Shown piece after piece: positions 1-7,957 of a stretch of DNA of 64,000 bases. The position numbers were made by a program, and so were the translations under genes. The DNA comes from Onishia taeanensis. Its GTDB lineage: Bacteria; Pseudomonadota; Gammaproteobacteria; Pseudomonadales; Halomonadaceae. Position 1 is the first letter of the stretch, and each line of letters starts with the position of its first letter. Location: positions 236,790 through 300,789 of the forward strand of contig NZ_QLSX01000004.1 in assembly GCF_003268885.1 (NCBI RefSeq), given 5' to 3'. The notes beneath the pieces were generated by a model, which was not told where the DNA came from, did not search any database, and saw only the letters and a list, made by a program, of their open reading frames with translations.

Positions 1-728
1 AATCCTTTGCGCGACCCAGTGCGCCCTTAGGGGCATGGCCCGAGGAGCCGGACATCATCGGTGGCCGCGACCTGGTCGCTGGTGGCAGCTGGTTCGCCGT
101 GCACCGCCGGGGACGCTTTGCTGCCGTAACCAATGTCCGCGATCCCGCCACCGAGTCTCCACCCGACGGCCCCAGCCGAGGACATCTGGTACCCGAGGCG
201 CTGAAGACTGACGACCTCTCGGGTTGGCTCAATGCCCTGGCGAGCAGCGAGGCCTATCGTTACGCGGGTTTTAACCTGTTAGTAGGCGATCACTCAGGCC
301 TCTGGCATCTGCACCGCGGTCGGGGCGCCATTCAGCTAAACCGGCTGACCGCAGGCCTTCACGGCCTCTCCAATGCAAGACTCGACACACCCTGGCCCAA
401 GCTTACCCTTGCGCGCCAGGGACTGGCCGACAGCCTCCTCGACGGCGGCTGGCCACAATCGGCGCTGGCAGTAATGCACCGGCAATGCCTCGACATCGAC
501 GATCAGGCACTGCCCGACACCGGGGTCGGCCTCACCCTGGAGCGCCAGCTGGCGCCTCCCTTCATTCTTGGCGAGACCTATGGCACCCGTGCCACTACTT
601 GGCTGGAATGGCACCAGAACGGCCACCTCGAGCTCAGCGAGCGCCGCTTTGGCCCGAACGCCAGCAACCTCGGCGAGACACATCTTTCGCTCTCGACAGA
701 GCACTGGGACAGAACGCTGCAGGCGTAA
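1..728 (+). CDS. NRDE (TANGO2) family protein, 5'-truncated by the window
   Basis: The reading frame is open from base 3 and enters from outside the window. The first visible residues, SFARPSAPLGAW then GGRDLVAGGSWF, match the family block that follows the AANRDE signature, so the true start lies a short way upstream. An ATG is not available in frame; the GTG at 99 is internal and not a credible start. NRDE/TANGO2 proteins are about 250 residues, have an N-terminal-nucleophile-like fold and an uncertain biochemical role; the human homologue is linked to metabolism and haem or lipid handling. Only the C-terminal part is seen here, with FAAVTNVRDP at the junction to the middle of the protein. 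It converges on ptsP with a gap of about 90 bases. The family is clear; the function is not. Confidence 0.85.
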   Translation, partial: SFARPSAPLGAWPEEPDIIGGRDLVAGGSWFAVHRRGRFAAVTNVRDPATESPPDGPSRGHLVPEALKTDDLSGWLNALASSEAYRYAGFNLLVGDHSGLWHLHRGRGAIQLNRLTAGLHGLSNARLDTPWPKLTLARQGLADSLLDGGWPQSALAVMHRQCLDIDDQALPDTGVGLTLERQLAPPFILGETYGTRATTWLEWHQNGHLELSERRFGPNASNLGETHLSLSTEHWDRTLQA

Positions 729-820
729 CCTCTCGCCGCCTTTGCCGGGCTCGTCGCTTGGTCGCGCTGCTATGTCAGGCCGCACAGCTGAGGGCGTCTT
801 GGCCCACTCGATAAACCGGC

Positions 821-3082
821 CTAGTCCCTGGGCGGAAGCAGGTGTGCAAGCTGCCACTCACCCAGGCGGGCATTGAGGTGGATGCGCACCGCCGAAGGCG
901 TCGACAGCGACAGGGTTTCCTTGACCAGTCCCCGGGCCGCCGGCAACGTCACGCGGCGAATGGCGGCTCGCACACGCGGTAAGCTGGGAGCATTCATCGA
1001 CAGGGTATCGAAGCCCATGCCCATCAACAGCAGTGCACCGGCCGGGTCCCCGGCCAGCTCGCCACAGACAGACGTCGGCACACCAAGCGCCGAGGCTTCA
1101 TCGGCCAGACGCGCTAGTGCGGACAAAACTCCCGGATGGCAAGGATCATAGAGCTCGGCCACCCGCGGGTTGTTGCGATCCACCGCCAGCAGGTACTGGG
1201 TCAGGTCATTGCTGCCGACCGAGAAGAAATCGACACGTTCGGCCAGCGCCTCGAGCTGAAAGAGCGTGGCCGGCACTTCGATCATCACGCCAATCTGCGG
1301 GCGTTCGATCAGCATGCCATCTTCTTCTAGCTCGGCCTGGGCTCGGTCGATCAGGCGCAGAGCACTGTCGACCTCCTCGACGTTGGTGATCATCGGCAGC
1401 AGGATCTGCAGGTTATCCAGGCCATGAGATGCCCGCAGCATGGCGCGCAGCTGGACCATCAACACCTCGGGGTGATCCAGCGTCACTCGGATGCCGCGCC
1501 AACCAAGGAAGGGGTTGGCCTCCTCGATGGGGAAATAGGGCAAGTCCTTGTCGCCGCCGATATCCAGGGTGCGCATCACCACCGGCAACGGCGCGAAGCT
1601 CTCGAGCTGGTCGCGATACAGCCGAGTCTGCTCCTGCTCACCGGGGAAGCGCTCGGTGATCATGAACGGCACTTCGGTACGATAGAGCCCCACCCCGCTG
1701 ACACGTGGTTTGAGTGACGCTACCGCATCCACGGCCAAGCCGGTGTTGACCATGAGCTTCATCACATGGGCATCAGGTGTCTCACTGGGCAGGTCCTGCT
1801 CGTGTTCGAGCACCTCGGCCAGAGCCTCTTCCTCGGCGATCAGGTTCTGATAGTGCCGGCCGAGCTCCTCGGCGGGACGCACGAACAGCCGGCCACGGTG
1901 CCCATCAAGTATCACCGGCGCGCCGTTGAGGCGCGTCAGCGGCAGATCGACCATGCCGAGCACTGTCGGCACGCCCATCGCCCGGGCCAGGATCGCCACA
2001 TGCGAGGTACTGGAGCCGCGGATCGATACCAGGCCGGCGAGCTTGCCGCGAGGAACCTCGCCCAGGGTCGCCACGCTGATCTCGTCGCCGACCAGGATGG
2101 TACGCTCGGGATAGGTGGAGGGAGTGGACGCGCTTTCTTCCTGAAGGTGTGCCAGCACACGCCGCCCCAGATCGCGTACGTCGGCGGCGCGCTCACGCAG
2201 GTAGTTATCGTCGACTCGCTCAAGGTACTGCACATGGCGGCGCACCACGTCGGCCAGAGCGCCGGGCGCCCACTGCCCTTCGCGGATGCGCTTCTCGACC
2301 TCCTGCCCGAGCGCCGCCTCGCTGAGCATTTGCTGATAGACCTCGAACAACGCCAGCTCCTGAGCACTGATCCGGCTAGCCAGGCGTTCGCCAGTGGCAC
2401 GCAGTTCATCACGCACCTTGAGAATCGCCTCCTTGAGCCTGGCGATCTCGTAGTCGATATCGGTAGGAATCAGGTCAGGAACGCTGTCCAGGTCGGCGGG
2501 AGGAGCAATCACCACGGCGTCACCGATCGCCATGCCTGGCGAAGCGGCAACCCCGGTGAACATGGCCTGACCGTCGGCCCTCACCGGACGGCTCAAGGCG
2601 CCGGTGGCCAGCGCATGGGCCAGCACCCCGCCGAGCTGGGCCGCCATGGTCACCAGGAAAGCCTCATCGCCCTCGTCGTAGCGCCGTTTGTCCTGCTGCT
2701 GCACGACCAGCACGCCAAGCATGCGGCGCTGATGGATGATCGGCACGCCGAGGAAACTCGAAAAGCGCTCTTCGCCGGTTTCTTCGAAGTAGCGAAAATG
2801 CGGATGCGCCGGGGCATCTTCCAGGTTGAGAGGCTCCTCGCGCTGACCGACAAGCCCTACCAGGCCTTCGCCCAGGGGCATGCTGACCTGCTTCACGGCA
2901 CGCGAATGCAGGCCAATGGTCTCCATCAGCACCAGGCGCTCCAGCTCGACGTCGTAAAGATAGAAAGAACAGACGTCGGTGCGCATGGCCTTGCGGATGC
3001 GACGCACCATGGTCGAGAGCGCGGCATCGAGATTGCGCGCCTCGTTGACCTCTTGGACGATACGACGTAGCACGTCGAGCAT
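821..3082 (-). CDS. ptsP: PTS-Ntr enzyme I (PEP-protein phosphotransferase PtsP)
   Basis: This is a 753-residue enzyme I of the nitrogen phosphotransferase system. It takes phosphate from phosphoenolpyruvate and passes it to NPr and on to EIIA-Ntr, a regulatory rather than sugar-transport chain in the cytoplasm. An N-terminal GAF domain (about residues 1-165, with DVCSFYLYD and FLGVPIIHQRR) is followed by the enzyme I domains: the phosphohistidine segment GSSTSHVAILAR near residue 360, then the PEP-binding barrel with SVGSNDLTQYLLAVDR and the active-site Cys in VCGELAGDP. The ATG at 3082 is chosen because the protein then begins MLDVLRRIVQEVN, as in E. coli PtsP; an ATG six codons upstream is possible. 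It follows rppH on the same strand with a 66-base gap, the pairing also seen in E. coli. Confidence 0.95.
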   Translation of the reverse strand: MLDVLRRIVQEVNEARNLDAALSTMVRRIRKAMRTDVCSFYLYDVELERLVLMETIGLHSRAVKQVSMPLGEGLVGLVGQREEPLNLEDAPAHPHFRYFEETGEERFSSFLGVPIIHQRRMLGVLVVQQQDKRRYDEGDEAFLVTMAAQLGGVLAHALATGALSRPVRADGQAMFTGVAASPGMAIGDAVVIAPPADLDSVPDLIPTDIDYEIARLKEAILKVRDELRATGERLASRISAQELALFEVYQQMLSEAALGQEVEKRIREGQWAPGALADVVRRHVQYLERVDDNYLRERAADVRDLGRRVLAHLQEESASTPSTYPERTILVGDEISVATLGEVPRGKLAGLVSIRGSSTSHVAILARAMGVPTVLGMVDLPLTRLNGAPVILDGHRGRLFVRPAEELGRHYQNLIAEEEALAEVLEHEQDLPSETPDAHVMKLMVNTGLAVDAVASLKPRVSGVGLYRTEVPFMITERFPGEQEQTRLYRDQLESFAPLPVVMRTLDIGGDKDLPYFPIEEANPFLGWRGIRVTLDHPEVLMVQLRAMLRASHGLDNLQILLPMITNVEEVDSALRLIDRAQAELEEDGMLIERPQIGVMIEVPATLFQLEALAERVDFFSVGSNDLTQYLLAVDRNNPRVAELYDPCHPGVLSALARLADEASALGVPTSVCGELAGDPAGALLLMGMGFDTLSMNAPSLPRVRAAIRRVTLPAARGLVKETLSLSTPSAVRIHLNARLGEWQLAHLLPPRD

Positions 3083-3148
3083 GAGCGTTCTTCTTGTCAT
3101 TGTCGGTTTGAATTGCAGCCGGCTTGAATGTCGGCGCCCGGCCCGGGG

Positions 3149-3640
3149 TCAGTCGCCCCCCAGAGCCAGTCGCTGTGCGCGGGGGGCCAACTCGCGCAGG
3201 GCGCGGCGATAGACCTCTCGCTTGAAGGGCACCACTTGCCCCAGGGGATACCAGTAGCTCACCCATCGCCAACCATCGAACTCAGGCTTGGGGGTGGTAT
3301 CCATGCAGACCCGACTGTCGGTACAGCGGATCCTCAGCAAAAACCACTTCTGTTTCTGGCCGATGCATACCGGCCGTGAATGGGTTCGTATCATGCGTCG
3401 TGGCAGACGGTAGCGCAGCCACCCTCGGGTACAGGCGAGCAGTTCGACATCGGCTTCGGTGAGGCCGATCTCTTCTTCCAGCTCCCGGTACAGGGCCTGT
3501 TGCGGTGTCTCGTTGGCCTGGATGCCTCCCTGGGGAAACTGCCACGCATTCTGTCCTACCCGACGCGCCCAAAGCAGCTGGCCCTCGTGGTTGGCAATGA
3601 TAATGCCAACATTGGGGCGAAAGCCGTCAGCGTCGATCAC
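3149..3640 (-). CDS. rppH: RNA pyrophosphohydrolase (Nudix)
   Basis: RppH removes pyrophosphate from 5'-triphosphate ends of mRNA and so triggers RNase E decay. The 163-residue protein has the RppH start [16 protein letters not shown], the segment WQFPQGGI and the Nudix box running from GGIQANE to RELEEEIGL. The GTG at 3640 is preferred: it puts the conserved IDADGF directly after the initiator and has AAGG eight bases upstream, whereas the in-frame ATG at 3646 has AAGG only two bases away. It heads a leftward rppH-ptsP pair and is divergent from the HAD phosphatase at 3865. Confidence 0.93.
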   Translation of the reverse strand: MIDADGFRPNVGIIIANHEGQLLWARRVGQNAWQFPQGGIQANETPQQALYRELEEEIGLTEADVELLACTRGWLRYRLPRRMIRTHSRPVCIGQKQKWFLLRIRCTDSRVCMDTTPKPEFDGWRWVSYWYPLGQVVPFKREVYRRALRELAPRAQRLALGGD

Positions 3641-3864
3641 GGACATCACCTTATGAATCCAATATTGAAGCCATTCTTCCACAAAGCTGGAAAGGGCATC
3701 AATACACTTCACAGCGCCCGCCTGCAGCGGTGTTCAATGCCGAACCACTCTGCAATAATCCGCCTCTGATTCAGCTGCCTCCCGGCGACAGGTATATGCC
3801 CTGCGGCGCAAGCCCTTTTGGCGCAAACCCTGTCGTCCATCGCCAACACTACAAGGAGTGTGCC

Positions 3865-4518
3865 TTGAGCCTGGCCATCTTCGATCTCGACAACACCCTG
3901 ATCGGCATCGACAGCGATCATGCCTGGGGAGAGTTCCTGCTCGAACAGGGCGCAGTCGACCCGATTGCCTACCGGGAGGCCAACGAACGTTTCATGCGCG
4001 ACTACGAGAACGGCACGCTCGACATGCATGCCTTCCTTGAAGTCGCCCTCAAGCCGTTGGCCGAGAACACCCCCGAGCAACTGGCCGCCTGGCACCAGCA
4101 GTTCATGGCCAGCAAAATCGAGCCAGCCATACTGACGCGCGGCGAAGAACTAGTGGCACGCCACCGTACGCGGGGTGACACCCTGCTGATCATTACGGCA
4201 ACCAATCGCTTCATCACCGGCCCCATCGCCGAGCGACTGGGTATCGATAACCTGATTGCCGTCGAGCCGGAAATTCACGACGGGCGCTACACCGGCCGTG
4301 TGACCGGCACACCAAGCTATCGAGAAGGTAAGGTCGTGCGCCTTGAGCAGTGGCTCGAGGGGCGCGGCGTGACCATGGACGGCGCCTGGTTCTATAGCGA
4401 CTCTCATAACGATCTGCCGCTGCTGGAACAGGTCGACCATCCGGTGGCCGTCGACCCCGACCCCACGCTGCGCCAGCACGCCCTGGACCAGGGCTGGCGC
4501 CTCATCAGCCTGCGCTGA
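3865..4518 (+). CDS. HAD-IB phosphatase, SerB-like
   Basis: This 217-residue protein belongs to the HAD subfamily IB phosphatases related to phosphoserine phosphatase (SerB), known in some members as histidinol-phosphatase-like. Motif I is IFDLDNTL near the N terminus (nucleophile Asp in DxD), motif II is the Thr of IITATNR, and motif III is FYSDSHNDLP near residue 178. The family phosphorylates the first Asp during hydrolysis of small phosphomonoesters; the substrate cannot be read from sequence. The start is a TTG at 3865, six bases after a strong AAGGAG; it gives the family N terminus SLAIFDLDNT, while the upstream ATG at 3730 would add an unrelated stretch. It is probably transcribed alone. 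Confidence 0.85.
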   Translation: MSLAIFDLDNTLIGIDSDHAWGEFLLEQGAVDPIAYREANERFMRDYENGTLDMHAFLEVALKPLAENTPEQLAAWHQQFMASKIEPAILTRGEELVARHRTRGDTLLIITATNRFITGPIAERLGIDNLIAVEPEIHDGRYTGRVTGTPSYREGKVVRLEQWLEGRGVTMDGAWFYSDSHNDLPLLEQVDHPVAVDPDPTLRQHALDQGWRLISLR

Positions 4519-4939
4519 CTCCCCGGCGCCCCAAGGCGCGCCCTTCCGCTCACGTCCATACCGCCCTGCTCGGCCATGCTTCTCTCGGTGGCCAGATAGG
4601 GCGGCGCAAACAAGGTCGGCAAGCCAGAGCAGCAATGAAGGGCAGCAAGCGCCCGCCCTGGGCCCAGCCGGCTACTGCCTCCCCTCACCCGCCCGACCTC
4701 CTTCAGTAACCTATCACCCTGCCGATAGCACGGACCGGCATGGCGTTTCGACAATTCATGGCTATGATGAATTTTATCCATTGGTGCAATGCAGCAAATA
4801 TTGCCTGTCCTAAAAAGCCAGCAAGCCCCTGATTTTTATGCAATAAATTGCAAAACATGAACCCAAGGTATTCCTTATAGGGTTCCTCTTCAGCATAAAG
4901 TCGAGCTTTGGGATGGATTTTATTTGTCTGCGAAGTCGC

Positions 4940-4945
4940 TATAAT
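4940..4945 (+). promoter_or_regulatory. Candidate -10 element of mqo
   Basis: TATAAT is seen at this position, in an AT-rich segment, about 115 bases before the mqo start codon. The base positions 16-18 upstream show only an ATTTTA-like -35, so an activator or extended contact is likely. A transcript from here would contain both leader hairpins. Confidence 0.5.
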
Positions 4946-4968
4946 GCGCTCAGATACTTCATGTCGAC

Positions 4969-5025
4969 CCTGCAGGCGACAGCGCGTCGCCTGCAGGCTC
5001 AGGGCCTCCGAGACTGTCTCGGAGG
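4969..5025 (+). repeat. Two perfect hairpins in the mqo leader
   Basis: The first stem pairs CCTGCAGGCGAC (4969-4980) with GTCGCCTGCAGG (4986-4997), 12 perfect pairs around AGCGC. The second pairs CCTCCGAGAC (5005-5014) with GTCTCGGAGG (5016-5025); sterically this is an 8-pair stem with a 5-base loop. Neither is followed by a T-run, so they do not look like simple terminators. They sit between the -10 and the ribosome-binding region of mqo and may stabilise or control the leader. Confidence 0.7.
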
Positions 5026-5058
5026 GTTCGTCCCGCACCAAGACAAGCGAGAGACCCC

Positions 5059-6453
5059 ATGACTACCCCGACCTACGATGTGCTGATTGTCGGAGGCGGC
5101 GTTTCCGGCACCGCCCTGCTATATGAACTGGCCCGTTACACTGACCTCAAGGCCGTCGGTCTGGTCGAGAAGTACGATCATGTGGCGATCGTCAACTCCC
5201 ATGGTCGCAACAACAGCCAGACCATTCACTGTGGCGACATCGAAACCAATTACACCCTCGACAAGGCCAAAGTGACCAAGCGGACCGCCGGCATGGTGAT
5301 CAATTTCGCCACCAAGCTGACCCCGGTTAAGCGCGACAAGGTCGTCTACAAGTATCCGAAGATGGTGCTGGGCGTGGGCGACCGCGAAGTCGACTTCCTG
5401 CGCAACCGCTTCACCAAGTTCTCCGAACTCTTCCCCAACATGAGGCTGCTCGAGCGCGACGACATCGCCGAGCTCGAGCCCAAGCTGGTGGAAGGCCGTC
5501 GCCCGGAAGAGCCGATCGTGGCCATGGGCTCTACCGGCGAATATACCGCGGTCAACTACACCACCCTTTCCGAAGCCTTCGTTGAAGAAGGCCAGAAGGC
5601 CGCCGACGAGAAGGGCATGGACTTCGACGTGCACCTCTCGACCGCCGTCGAGAAGGTCCATCAGGAAGGGGATCTCTTCAAGATAGAGACGCCCAACAAG
5701 GGCACCCTCACGGCCCGCTACGTGGTGGTAAGCGCCGGCGGCCACTCGCTATTGTTCGCCCATCAGATGGGCTATGGCCTGGACAAGTCCTGCCTGCCGA
5801 TGGCCGGCTCCTTCTACTTCACGCCCAAGGTGCTCAACGGCAAGGTCTACACCGTCCAGAACGAGAACCTGCCCTTCGCCGCCGTGCACGGCGACCCGGA
5901 TGTACTGGTCGAGAACAAGACCCGCTTCGGCCCTACCGCCCTGATGCTGCCGCTGCTCGAGCGCTACAACGGCAAGACGTTCATCGAGTTTCTGAAGGTG
6001 CTGCGCCTGGATCAGAACGTGGTCAAGGCTTTGTGGGACCTGCTCAAGGTGCGCGACATTCGCAACTACATCTTCAAGAACTTCATGTTCGAAGTGCCGG
6101 TGCTGCGCGAGCGCCTGTTCCTCAAGGACGTGAAGAAGATCGTGCCGAGCCTGACCGTCAAGGACGTCAGCTTCGCCAAGGGCTTCGGCGGCGTTCGCCC
6201 GCAGCTGATCGACAAGGAAAAGCAGAAGCTGGTCATGGGCGAGGCCAAGATCAACCCGGGTACCGGCATCGTCTTCAACATGACACCGTCTCCCGGTGGC
6301 ACCAGCTGCCTTGGCAACGCGGAGAAAGACATGTTCCTGGCTCAGGAATTCCTCGGCTTCAACATCGACACCGAGGCCTTCGAACGTGACCTGCTGACCG
6401 GCGAAGTGCCGTTGACTGAGCTGGAGCGCCCCGAGGCCACGTCGCTGATGTAA
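5059..6453 (+). CDS. mqo: Malate:quinone oxidoreductase family FAD protein
   Basis: The 464-residue protein starts with an FAD-binding Rossmann motif, VLIVGGGVSGTALLYELARY, then NNSQTIHCGDIETNY, as in the Helicobacter/Campylobacter-type malate:quinone oxidoreductases. These peripheral membrane flavoenzymes oxidise malate to oxaloacetate and feed electrons to the quinone pool, serving the TCA cycle in place of NAD-malate dehydrogenase. The C-terminal region has FGGVRPQLID and the substrate/FAD-closing segment MTPSPGGTSCLGNAEKD. The ATG at 5059 follows GCGAGAG in a long leader with two hairpins. A rho-independent terminator follows at 6525, so the gene is probably monocistronic. Family is confident; malate as substrate is by resemblance, and another 2-hydroxyacid cannot be excluded. 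Confidence 0.85.
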   Translation: MTTPTYDVLIVGGGVSGTALLYELARYTDLKAVGLVEKYDHVAIVNSHGRNNSQTIHCGDIETNYTLDKAKVTKRTAGMVINFATKLTPVKRDKVVYKYPKMVLGVGDREVDFLRNRFTKFSELFPNMRLLERDDIAELEPKLVEGRRPEEPIVAMGSTGEYTAVNYTTLSEAFVEEGQKAADEKGMDFDVHLSTAVEKVHQEGDLFKIETPNKGTLTARYVVVSAGGHSLLFAHQMGYGLDKSCLPMAGSFYFTPKVLNGKVYTVQNENLPFAAVHGDPDVLVENKTRFGPTALMLPLLERYNGKTFIEFLKVLRLDQNVVKALWDLLKVRDIRNYIFKNFMFEVPVLRERLFLKDVKKIVPSLTVKDVSFAKGFGGVRPQLIDKEKQKLVMGEAKINPGTGIVFNMTPSPGGTSCLGNAEKDMFLAQEFLGFNIDTEAFERDLLTGEVPLTELERPEATSLM

Positions 6454-6524
6454 TCTCACTGTCCATGACACAAGGCCCAAGACATAAGGGCCGAGGATAG
6501 CAAGTCCAGAACGCAAAACGCCCC

Positions 6525-6555
6525 GGTCATATGCCGGGGCGTTTTCGTTGGTGCT
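6525..6555 (+). terminator. Rho-independent terminator after mqo
   Basis: AAAACGCCCCGG (6525-6536) pairs with CCGGGGCGTTTT (6544-6555) around TCATATG. The T-run at the end of the right arm and the A-run at the left make it potentially bidirectional, fitting its place between rightward mqo and leftward rsd. Confidence 0.9.
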
Positions 6556-6691
6556 TGATTGTCAGCAACAGGTCTTATTCGGGACGCCTCACCTGCCATG
6601 AGTCGTGCGGCAGAGGCGCCTACACCTAGACGTCTCGATCAGGGTAAGGGCCAGGTCAGGGACTAGCTCATGACCCCATTTGGGACTGGCC

Positions 6692-7198
6692 TCAGGAACT
6701 CGTGACGCCGATAGAGCACTGAGCCTCTGTGGGCGGCGAGTGTGCGGCGTGCAGGCGACCAATGAGTTGATCTTCCAGATCGAACCGTGATTCCAGGCCC
6801 CGGGCCAGGCGATCCAACCAGGCCGGTAGGCGACTCAGATAGTAGTCGCAACGGCTTGGAGTTGCATAGTCGGCATCGAAGGACAGCACCAGCTCGGTGG
6901 ACATCTCCAGACGCTCGAGCAACTGGTCGGCAATGGTCAGCGCCTCGTCGTCGCTGAAGGCCTTGGCCTCCTCACGCAGTTGCGGGTAAATCTCGAAATG
7001 GCCAGCGCTGATGTAGTCCATGAGCAGCTCACTGAAGCCATCGATCTGCGCTTTTTCAACCGACTCGAGAGCATCGTCGCAGTCCTTTCTGAGAGCGACG
7101 AAGCTGTTCAGCATTACCCGACGCTCCTCGAGCCATCGATCGATCAGCCGATGAACTCCCCCCCAGCGCTCCAATGCGGTTTGGCAATCTTCCAGCAT
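6692..7198 (-). CDS. rsd: Regulator of sigma-70 (Rsd/AlgQ family)
   Basis: The 168-residue all-helical protein resembles E. coli Rsd and Pseudomonas AlgQ: an N-terminal ...LIDRWLEERRVML helix, the conserved LMDYISAGHFEIYPQL, and a C-terminal ARGLESRFDLEDQLI. Rsd binds region 4 of the housekeeping sigma factor and shifts RNA polymerase towards alternative sigmas in stationary phase; in E. coli it also interacts with HPr and SpoT. The start at 7198 has GGGAGG seven bases upstream. It stands alone, with convergent mqo to its left. Confidence 0.9.
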   Translation of the reverse strand: MLEDCQTALERWGGVHRLIDRWLEERRVMLNSFVALRKDCDDALESVEKAQIDGFSELLMDYISAGHFEIYPQLREEAKAFSDDEALTIADQLLERLEMSTELVLSFDADYATPSRCDYYLSRLPAWLDRLARGLESRFDLEDQLIGRLHAAHSPPTEAQCSIGVTSS

Positions 7199-7337
7199 AG
7201 TGGCCTCCCAAGCCCGGGCTCTATGCCCACTGACGTAACTCCGTTGTGAGCAAGACTCCGCTTCCGTGGATGGCCTGTCAATGCAAAGATGCCGCCTCTG
7301 TTGATCCAGAACAACACTTAGTCAACGCACGAGCGTT

Positions 7338-7868
7338 TCAAGCAGTCACTTGACGACGACGCCCGCTCAAGGCAGCGCGCAGCATGCCCAGCGGCGCCAG
7401 TGCCAGCACCAGAAAGCCGATCAGGGTCCAACCCGGCAACGACAGGCCAAGCAGGCGTCCGCCGACTTCCGCACACTCTCCGGAGCCTACCAGCACCATG
7501 CTCAACACCTTCTGGAGCGGCAGAATCTCCAGCATGTAATCAAGCCCCGGGCCACAGCTCGGCACCTCGCTGGGCGGCAGCGACTGGAGCCATAGGTGGC
7601 GGCCGGCAAGCCCTATCCCAGCCGCCACCGTGACGAGCCCCAGTAGCCCGTAGACGACTCCTCCCCATCCACGGGGCCCATGCAGCGCGGCCAGGGCAAG
7701 CACCAGAGCAGTGGCCAGCACCGCGACACGCTGGAAGATGCACAGCGGACAGGGCTCAAGCCCCATGGCGTGCTCAAGGAACAGCGCAACGCCCATCATC
7801 AGCACACAGAAACCCAGTCCTGCCAACGCAAAGCGTCGCGGCGTCCACACCTCGAGAGATCGCATCAT
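7338..7868 (-). CDS. dsbB: Disulfide bond formation protein B
   Basis: DsbB is the inner-membrane enzyme that reoxidises periplasmic DsbA and passes electrons to quinones. The 176-residue sequence shows four hydrophobic segments and the four essential cysteines at C40-P-L-C43 in the first periplasmic loop and C105 and C132 in the second, spaced as in E. coli. The motif EPCPLCIFQR is characteristic. It lies upstream of nothing obvious on its strand (next is rsd, about 140 bases on) and downstream of no gene closer than gshA, whose direction is the same. Confidence 0.93.
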   Translation of the reverse strand: MMRSLEVWTPRRFALAGLGFCVLMMGVALFLEHAMGLEPCPLCIFQRVAVLATALVLALAALHGPRGWGGVVYGLLGLVTVAAGIGLAGRHLWLQSLPPSEVPSCGPGLDYMLEILPLQKVLSMVLVGSGECAEVGGRLLGLSLPGWTLIGFLVLALAPLGMLRAALSGRRRQVTA

Positions 7869-7920
7869 GCGGAAAACATCCTTAAAGAGAATCAGAGACT
7901 AAGGACCTCGCCCGCTCTAC

Positions 7921-7944
7921 ATGGCGAGATGGCGAGATGGCGAG
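7921..7944. repeat. Three tandem copies of an 8-bp unit
   Basis: ATGGCGAG is repeated three times without interruption between gshA and dsbB. It is short and probably a slippage-type microsatellite with no evident function. Confidence 0.7.
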
Positions 7945-7957
7945 GCCCGGCCAGGGT

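Larger units (their letters stand above)
4519..5058. other. Intergenic region with promoter and hairpin-rich leader of mqo
   Basis: About 540 bases carry no convincing gene. The middle (about 4740-4945) is markedly AT-rich compared with its surroundings. It holds TGCAAT-AA-ATTGCA at about 4839-4852, a small perfect dyad that could be a regulator site, and a perfect -10 hexamer TATAAT at 4940-4945 whose -35 is poor, which suggests an activator. Downstream lie two GC-rich hairpins described separately. A possible 112-codon frame on the minus strand runs straight through the hairpins and is not believed. Confidence 0.6.

Noticed and set aside
4703..5041. 112-codon minus-strand frame in the mqo leader
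   Set aside because: It runs through both GC-rich hairpins and the promoter, has no ribosome site at its start and no family resemblance.
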